From contig VFGQ01000059.1 of assembly GCA_009391605.1 (NCBI GenBank), forward strand, positions 1-9,768: 9,768 nt of DNA, written 5' to 3'. The position numbers were made by a program, and so were the translations under genes. Numbering within the stretch: the first letter of the stretch is position 1; every line of letters starts with the position of its first letter. This document shows, piece after piece, positions 6,583-9,768 of the stretch. The DNA is from SAR202 cluster bacterium. Its GTDB lineage: Bacteria; Chloroflexota; Dehalococcoidia; SAR202; GCA-002694895. The notes beneath the pieces were generated by a model that was not told the origin of the DNA, made no database searches, and worked only from the letters and a program-made list of their open reading frames with translations.

Positions 6583-6601
6583 TAGCCTTACTGAAGGAGA
6601 T

Positions 6602-6677
6602 AGGAGCGTAGCTCAGTTGGTAGAGCATTGGTCTCCAAAACCAAGGGTCAGGGGTTCGAACCCTCTCGCTCCTGCCA
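6602..6677 (+). tRNA. tRNA-Trp (anticodon CCA)
   Basis: A 76-nt cloverleaf with every arm visible. Acceptor AGGAGCG (6602-6608) pairs with CGCTCCT (6667-6673), followed by discriminator G and an encoded CCA (6675-6677). D arm GCTC/GAGC surrounds AGTTGGTA. Anticodon stem TTGGT/ACCAA holds loop CTCCAAA, with anticodon CCA at 6635-6637. The T arm AGGGG/CCTCT, with one G-T pair, holds TTCGAAC. CCA reads UGG, so this is tryptophan. The usual downstream secE-nusG neighbours are not here; instead a convergent maf gene overlaps its last 30 bases on the other strand. Confidence 0.97.
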
Positions 6678-7310
6678 TATATTTATAATCTTACACAAAT
6701 CACTGTTTTTAATTTTTTTACTAAATTTAATAATTTTAAAGTGAAGTAATAATTCGATTAAATTGCAAACGGGTAATCCAATTACATTTAGTGCACAACC
6801 GTTAATCCTTTGAACTGGAGAATTTTTCCCATCCTGTATAGCATATGCACCGGCTTTGTCTTTAATATCAAAATTATTTATGTAATACCTTATATTTTTT
6901 TGATCCCAATTTTTAAAATGTACTTTTGTAACTTTGGTGTTATATTTAATATCAGCTGTTTTTGTATTTAGAATGGAAATTGTCGTTATGACTTCATGTA
7001 AATTATTTGAAAATTTAGATAGCATTTCAAAAGCATCATTTTCATTTATTGGTTTACCGAAAATCCGGTTTTGAAAAGAAATTATTGTATCTGCAGCAAT
7101 TATGAATTCTTTATTATCATTATTTAATTTTATTAATTTATCATTACTTGTTTTTATTGAATAAGATTTTGGAAGTTCATTTTTATTTGGCTTAAGCTCT
7201 GTTTTATTATTAATTATTAGATCAAAATTTATTCCCAAAGATTTTAATAATTCAATTCTTCTGGGTGATTTTGAAGCGAGGCCTATAGTTGCATTTTGTG
7301 TAAAATACAT
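6648..7310 (-). CDS. maf: Maf-family nucleotide pyrophosphatase
   Basis: A house-cleaning nucleoside triphosphate pyrophosphatase. Members hydrolyse dTTP/UTP or m7GTP and modified nucleotides. The family blocks are all present: ASKSPRRIELLKSLG at 12-26 (phosphate-binding SxSPRR), AADTII at 72-77 with catalytic Asp74, FGKP at 84-87, DAFEMLSKFSNNLHEVIT at 92-109, DKAGAYAIQDG at 151-161 and NVIGLPVCNLIELL at 175-188. Maf proteins normally end near residue 190-200; this one continues with a lysine-rich tail to 220. Residues 212-220 (WQEREGSNP) and the stop are encoded by the exact complement of the tRNA-Trp 3' end, with Trp212 opposite the tRNA CCA. It starts 10 bp after the secernin-like gene, so one operon is likely. 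Substrate class is not resolved. Confidence 0.93.
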   Translation of the reverse strand: MYFTQNATIGLASKSPRRIELLKSLGINFDLIINNKTELKPNKNELPKSYSIKTSNDKLIKLNNDNKEFIIAADTIISFQNRIFGKPINENDAFEMLSKFSNNLHEVITTISILNTKTADIKYNTKVTKVHFKNWDQKNIRYYINNFDIKDKAGAYAIQDGKNSPVQRINGCALNVIGLPVCNLIELLLHFKIIKFSKKIKNSDLCKIINIWQEREGSNP

Positions 7311-7320
7311 CTTTATCTTA

Positions 7321-8646
7321 TTAAGATATTTGAGATTTTGATTTTATCAGCTCGCTTAAAGTAGATAGTATAGTATTTGTGTTTTTAAGCATATATTGTG
7401 TTAATTCTTCATTCATTTGATTCAATTTATTCTCTTGTTTTAATTGATTGGCATCTTTAGCTATTAATTTTGCAGACTTATAAAATTCATTTTGTATTGG
7501 TTCCCAAATCTTTCTTATTTCAGAAGCTTTATTGTTATCTAGTATACCTTCTGTCCTACATGATTCTTCAATAGATCTAAATGCCCACCATGGGCTCCTA
7601 GTATCATAATTATGATTTCCTATAGATAAGACTTTTGGGATTTCACCTTCTATAAACATAGGTATAAATATACCAAGACAAGGCGAATACATAGAAGTCC
7701 AATGGATATCTAATTGACTATTATCAGAATGCAATTCAGAAACTAAAGATGCAGCTGTGTTCCCATCAGAATTAGAATCCGGATAATGCATACATATCGT
7801 TCTTGAATCTAGGAAATTTTGTGATATATTTGAATTTTCTCCGTCTGAATGATCTTTTAATATAAATATAACTTCTTTTATATTTATATTATTTTTTAAA
7901 TTTTGAAGATATGTACATGATCTTAATCTCCTGAATTCTCCTCTTCCATCATATCTTGAATCATAATCACAGAATGTTTTTGCAAAATTTAATTTTGGAG
8001 AGTCTATATGTAGGTTTAATGATTTTGCAGTATTAATTGCTGTATCAGATATATTATCCCAGTTGGATTCAATTGAATGTATATTACTTATTCCTTCAGT
8101 ATCTTTTATTTGTTTTACTGCCCATTCATGACCAGCAGTTTCAATGATGTATGCTTCTTTAGGGTCTGCTATTAAATATCCATTATCATAGGTTCTTATA
8201 TTCTGGCTATTTTCAAAGACTCCTTGCCCAAATGTAGAAACTAAATCAGTGATAACTTTTACGGCCTCTTTTGCATTTTTAGACCTTTCTAAAGCTAATC
8301 TAACAATTTCCATTCCAATTAATTTAGGAGAAGGTGATGAAGGAATATGAGTTCCTAGTCCTTCATTTCCTATTACAACCTGATATTCATTAAATCCTTG
8401 TTCATAACCCCAGCACCAAAAAGGTTTTGAACCTACATGAGCATAAGATATTTTTGATGATGGAATTTTTATAAATTGGCATTCGGTATATTTACTTTGA
8501 TTTTTTATTCTTGGTTTTTGTATTAAAGGTTGGCATTCTAATTTAGGGCGATCGGAATTTTTTCCGAATATAGTAGTATTATTAGAAGTGGAATTAGGTA
8601 ATGCGACAACAGTATCACAAGAAATAATTTCTTCTTTAAGTTTCAT
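7321..8646 (-). CDS. Secernin-like peptidase C69 family protein (Ntn hydrolase)
   Basis: A 441-residue protein of the C69/secernin branch of N-terminal-nucleophile hydrolases, related to dipeptidase PepD. The opening IISCDTVVALPNSTSNN (8-24) places the presumed nucleophile Cys10 after a nine-residue leader, which would have to be removed to expose it. FGKNSDRP (27-34) is the family signature. GYEQGFNEYQVVIGNEGLGT and LALERSKNAKEAVKVI follow in the secernin order. EAYIIETAGHEWAVKQIK is the strand region common to these enzymes, and RTICMHYPDSN with SPCLGIFIPMF match the C-terminal part. There is no signal peptide, so it is cytoplasmic. It is first of the pair with maf. Dipeptidase activity is family knowledge; secernins themselves are poorly characterised, so the substrate is open. 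Confidence 0.88.
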   Translation of the reverse strand: MKLKEEIISCDTVVALPNSTSNNTTIFGKNSDRPKLECQPLIQKPRIKNQSKYTECQFIKIPSSKISYAHVGSKPFWCWGYEQGFNEYQVVIGNEGLGTHIPSSPSPKLIGMEIVRLALERSKNAKEAVKVITDLVSTFGQGVFENSQNIRTYDNGYLIADPKEAYIIETAGHEWAVKQIKDTEGISNIHSIESNWDNISDTAINTAKSLNLHIDSPKLNFAKTFCDYDSRYDGRGEFRRLRSCTYLQNLKNNINIKEVIFILKDHSDGENSNISQNFLDSRTICMHYPDSNSDGNTAASLVSELHSDNSQLDIHWTSMYSPCLGIFIPMFIEGEIPKVLSIGNHNYDTRSPWWAFRSIEESCRTEGILDNNKASEIRKIWEPIQNEFYKSAKLIAKDANQLKQENKLNQMNEELTQYMLKNTNTILSTLSELIKSKSQIS

Positions 8647-8736
8647 AACTTAATTAATTTTTAACCATTTATTTAATTAAAATTAATTATGACTATTTAA
8701 TATTAATTAATCTAGGGTAAATAATAAGAACTTGTT

Positions 8737-8742
8737 TATAAT
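8737..8742 (+). promoter_or_regulatory. Candidate -10 element of nadC
   Basis: A perfect TATAAT lies in the 127-bp divergent gap between the secernin-like gene and nadC. Transcription would start near 8749 and leave a 5' leader of about 25 nt. No good -35 is seen at the usual distance, and this gap is so AT-rich that chance matches are likely. Confidence 0.3.
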
Positions 8743-8773
8743 AATTTTTATATAGATTTTCTAAATGTAAAAT

Positions 8774-9631
8774 ATGAATAAACCTTTATATGAACAGATG
8801 AATATTATAGATAAAGATTATATTTTATCTAAATTGGAGCAATTTCTTTTAGAAGATTCTCCAAATGGAGATCCTACAACTGAATTAACAGTTGATATTG
8901 AAAAAAATGCTTCAGGTTCAATTATATGTGAAGATGAATGCGTATTTGCTGGTGAACAAATTCTGAATGCATTGAATGATGATTTTCAAATTAGTATATT
9001 TACAAAAGATGGGACTGATTTACAAAAGGGTCAAAAAATTGCCACTTTAGAAGGAAATGCAAGACAATTATTAAAATTGGAAAGAATACTTTTAAATTTA
9101 TTACAACGTTTATCAGGGATTGCTACTTTAACAAAAAAATATGTAAATATAGTAAATCCAAGCGGAATTAAAATTTTAGATACTCGTAAAACAACACCAG
9201 GATTAAGACTTTTGGAAAAATATGCAGTTAAAATTGGAGGCGGTTATAATCATAGATTAGATTTATCTTCTGGATTATTAATCAAAGATAATCACTGGGT
9301 TGCTTCAAAAGAGAATTTTTATAAAATTATAAGAGATTACAATATGAAATTACCTTTACAAGTAGAAGTTGATAATGAAAATCAGTTATTAGATTTACTT
9401 AATTATAAAGTTGATGCAATTTTATTAGATAATATGGAACCGGAATATGCAAAAAGGTGTGTAGATATTATCCGTGCTAAAAATAAAAGTATATTTATTG
9501 AAATATCTGGTGGTGTTACTTTGGAAAATTTATCTGATTATATAATAGAAGGTGTAGATGCAATTTCATCAGGTGCACTAATGCACCAAGCGCAGAATCA
9601 AAAGTTAAAATTGGAATTTATAGAAGCATAG
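8774..9631 (+). CDS. nadC: Nicotinate-nucleotide pyrophosphorylase (quinolinate phosphoribosyltransferase)
   Basis: Joins quinolinate with PRPP to give nicotinate mononucleotide, CO2 and pyrophosphate, the entry to de novo NAD synthesis. The 285 residues match the usual length. Seen: EDSPNGDPTTELT at 27-39; LERILLNLLQRLSGIAT at 102-118; DTRKTTPGLRLLEKYAV at 136-152, the quinolinate/phosphate-binding block; GGGYNHRLDLSSGLLIKDNH at 155-174 with His160, Arg161 and Lys171; LLDNM at 217-221; and ISGGVTLENL at 244-253 for the PRPP phosphate. The position usually held by Asp in HRxGLxD reads Ser here. ModD is a relative, but no molybdate genes are near. nadA and nadB are not in the window. The start has no Shine-Dalgarno; Met9 is an alternative. 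It is convergent with rnpB. Confidence 0.94.
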   Translation: MNKPLYEQMNIIDKDYILSKLEQFLLEDSPNGDPTTELTVDIEKNASGSIICEDECVFAGEQILNALNDDFQISIFTKDGTDLQKGQKIATLEGNARQLLKLERILLNLLQRLSGIATLTKKYVNIVNPSGIKILDTRKTTPGLRLLEKYAVKIGGGYNHRLDLSSGLLIKDNHWVASKENFYKIIRDYNMKLPLQVEVDNENQLLDLLNYKVDAILLDNMEPEYAKRCVDIIRAKNKSIFIEISGGVTLENLSDYIIEGVDAISSGALMHQAQNQKLKLEFIEA

Positions 9632-9639
9632 ATTTAATG

Positions 9640-9768
9640 AGGTGATCTGTAAGCCGAGTTCTGTAGTGATATACACTGACGATCATCTATCTAGGCTTAT
9701 TGTTGCCAATAAGCTCAAGCGATCTACCCAAAGTACTTGGATACGGGAGAATCCATTTCCTTTCTATA
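9640..9768 (-). ncRNA. rnpB: RNase P RNA, 3' part (5' part beyond window edge)
   Basis: The catalytic RNA that trims tRNA 5' ends. Read on the minus strand, the conserved 3' block ACAGAACTCGGCTTACAG (complement of about 9647-9664) is the P4 distal strand and flanking core found in bacterial RNase P RNAs. Before it come GGGTAGATCGCTTGAGC, a hairpin GCTTATT-GGCAAC-AATAAGC and CCTAGATAGATGATCGTC, in the same order as the E. coli molecule (GGGTAGGCTGCTTGAGCC...GGCCTAGATGAATGACTGTC). A short AGTG/CACT hairpin precedes ACAGAA. The 3' end near 9640 is estimated; it lies about 8 bp from the nadC stop on the other strand. The 5' half, including the P1 partner, lies past 9768. Confidence 0.93.

Larger units (their letters stand above)
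5992..6601. other. 610-bp gap with no recognisable gene
   Basis: This is by far the longest non-coding interval; the others are at most 175 bp. Only short reading frames occur. A minus-strand frame from 6169 to 5906 has no ribosome binding site and runs 86 bases into the end of the VOC gene, so I treat it as chance. Hand counts in five rows between 6241 and 6600 give 18-23 G+C per 60 bases, not lower than many genes, whereas plain spacer in such genomes is usually poorer in G+C. It holds a two-tier hairpin (6454-6483), a tandem 11-bp repeat (6537-6559), a 10-bp palindrome AGAATATTCT (6491-6500) and small inverted repeats such as GTAAAT/ATTTAC (6322-6337). It could hold an RNA gene, regulatory DNA or the worn remains of an element beside the tRNA. 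Confidence 0.5.

Noticed and set aside
6518..6586. Plus-strand frame of 22 codons starting MALSVANVPF
   Set aside because: No ribosome binding site and the repeated VPF is only the tandem 11-bp DNA repeat read in frame.
6650..6677. tRNA-Trp 3' end as an integration (att) site
   Set aside because: I found no second copy of the tRNA 3' end and no integrase gene in the window, so there is no direct support for an integrated element.
7314..7328. TATCTTA-T-TAAGATA palindrome at the secernin-like/maf junction
   Set aside because: It has a 7-1-7 form but is all-AT apart from two bases, spans a stop codon, and no regulator or promoter geometry supports it. Likely chance in AT-rich DNA.

Overview
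The window is a compact, AT-rich stretch of a bacterial chromosome. Hand counts in several coding rows give about 22-45% G+C, and most are below 30%. Coding is dense, most gaps are short, and Shine-Dalgarno sequences are weak or absent except before the CMD-family and VOC genes. This suggests a streamlined, possibly marine bacterium, but the phylum cannot be fixed from the sequence alone. Every gene is chromosomal housekeeping or small-molecule metabolism. There is no intact integrase, transposase, phage, toxin-antitoxin or CRISPR element.

Left part (1-3016). A minus-strand peptidoglycan-recycling pair comes first: murQ followed 3 bp later by anmK, which runs off the left edge. Divergent from it is a small AhpD/carboxymuconolactone-decarboxylase-fold protein. 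Convergent with that is a two-gene metal module on the minus strand, a Fur-family repressor followed by a NiCoT/UreH-like nickel-cobalt permease. Between these two lies a perfect 14-bp-arm inverted repeat containing TTGCAA-N5-TTGCAA. It overlaps a well-spaced promoter for the permease. This is the best regulatory signal in the window and matches the published Streptomyces Nur box in form.

Middle part (3192-6677). A plus-strand run holds a SulP anion transporter without a STAS domain, an acetyl-CoA acetyltransferase (thiolase) that overlaps it by ATGA, and a VOC-fold enzyme with a strong ribosome binding site. About 610 bp without a recognisable gene follows, containing a two-tier hairpin and a short tandem repeat. 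Then comes tRNA-Trp(CCA).

Right part (6648-9768). A minus-strand pair encodes a secernin/C69-type Ntn hydrolase and a Maf nucleotide pyrophosphatase. The last nine codons of maf are written on the complement of the 3' end of the tRNA. Divergent from this pair is nadC (NAD synthesis). The 3' portion of the RNase P RNA gene (rnpB), on the minus strand and cut by the right edge, closes the window.

I do not see a previously undescribed multi-gene system. The points worth following are the Nur-like operator and its Fur-family gene, the maf/tRNA-Trp antisense overlap with a possible downstream terminator, the unexplained 610-bp gap, and the STAS-less SulP transporter coupled to a thiolase.
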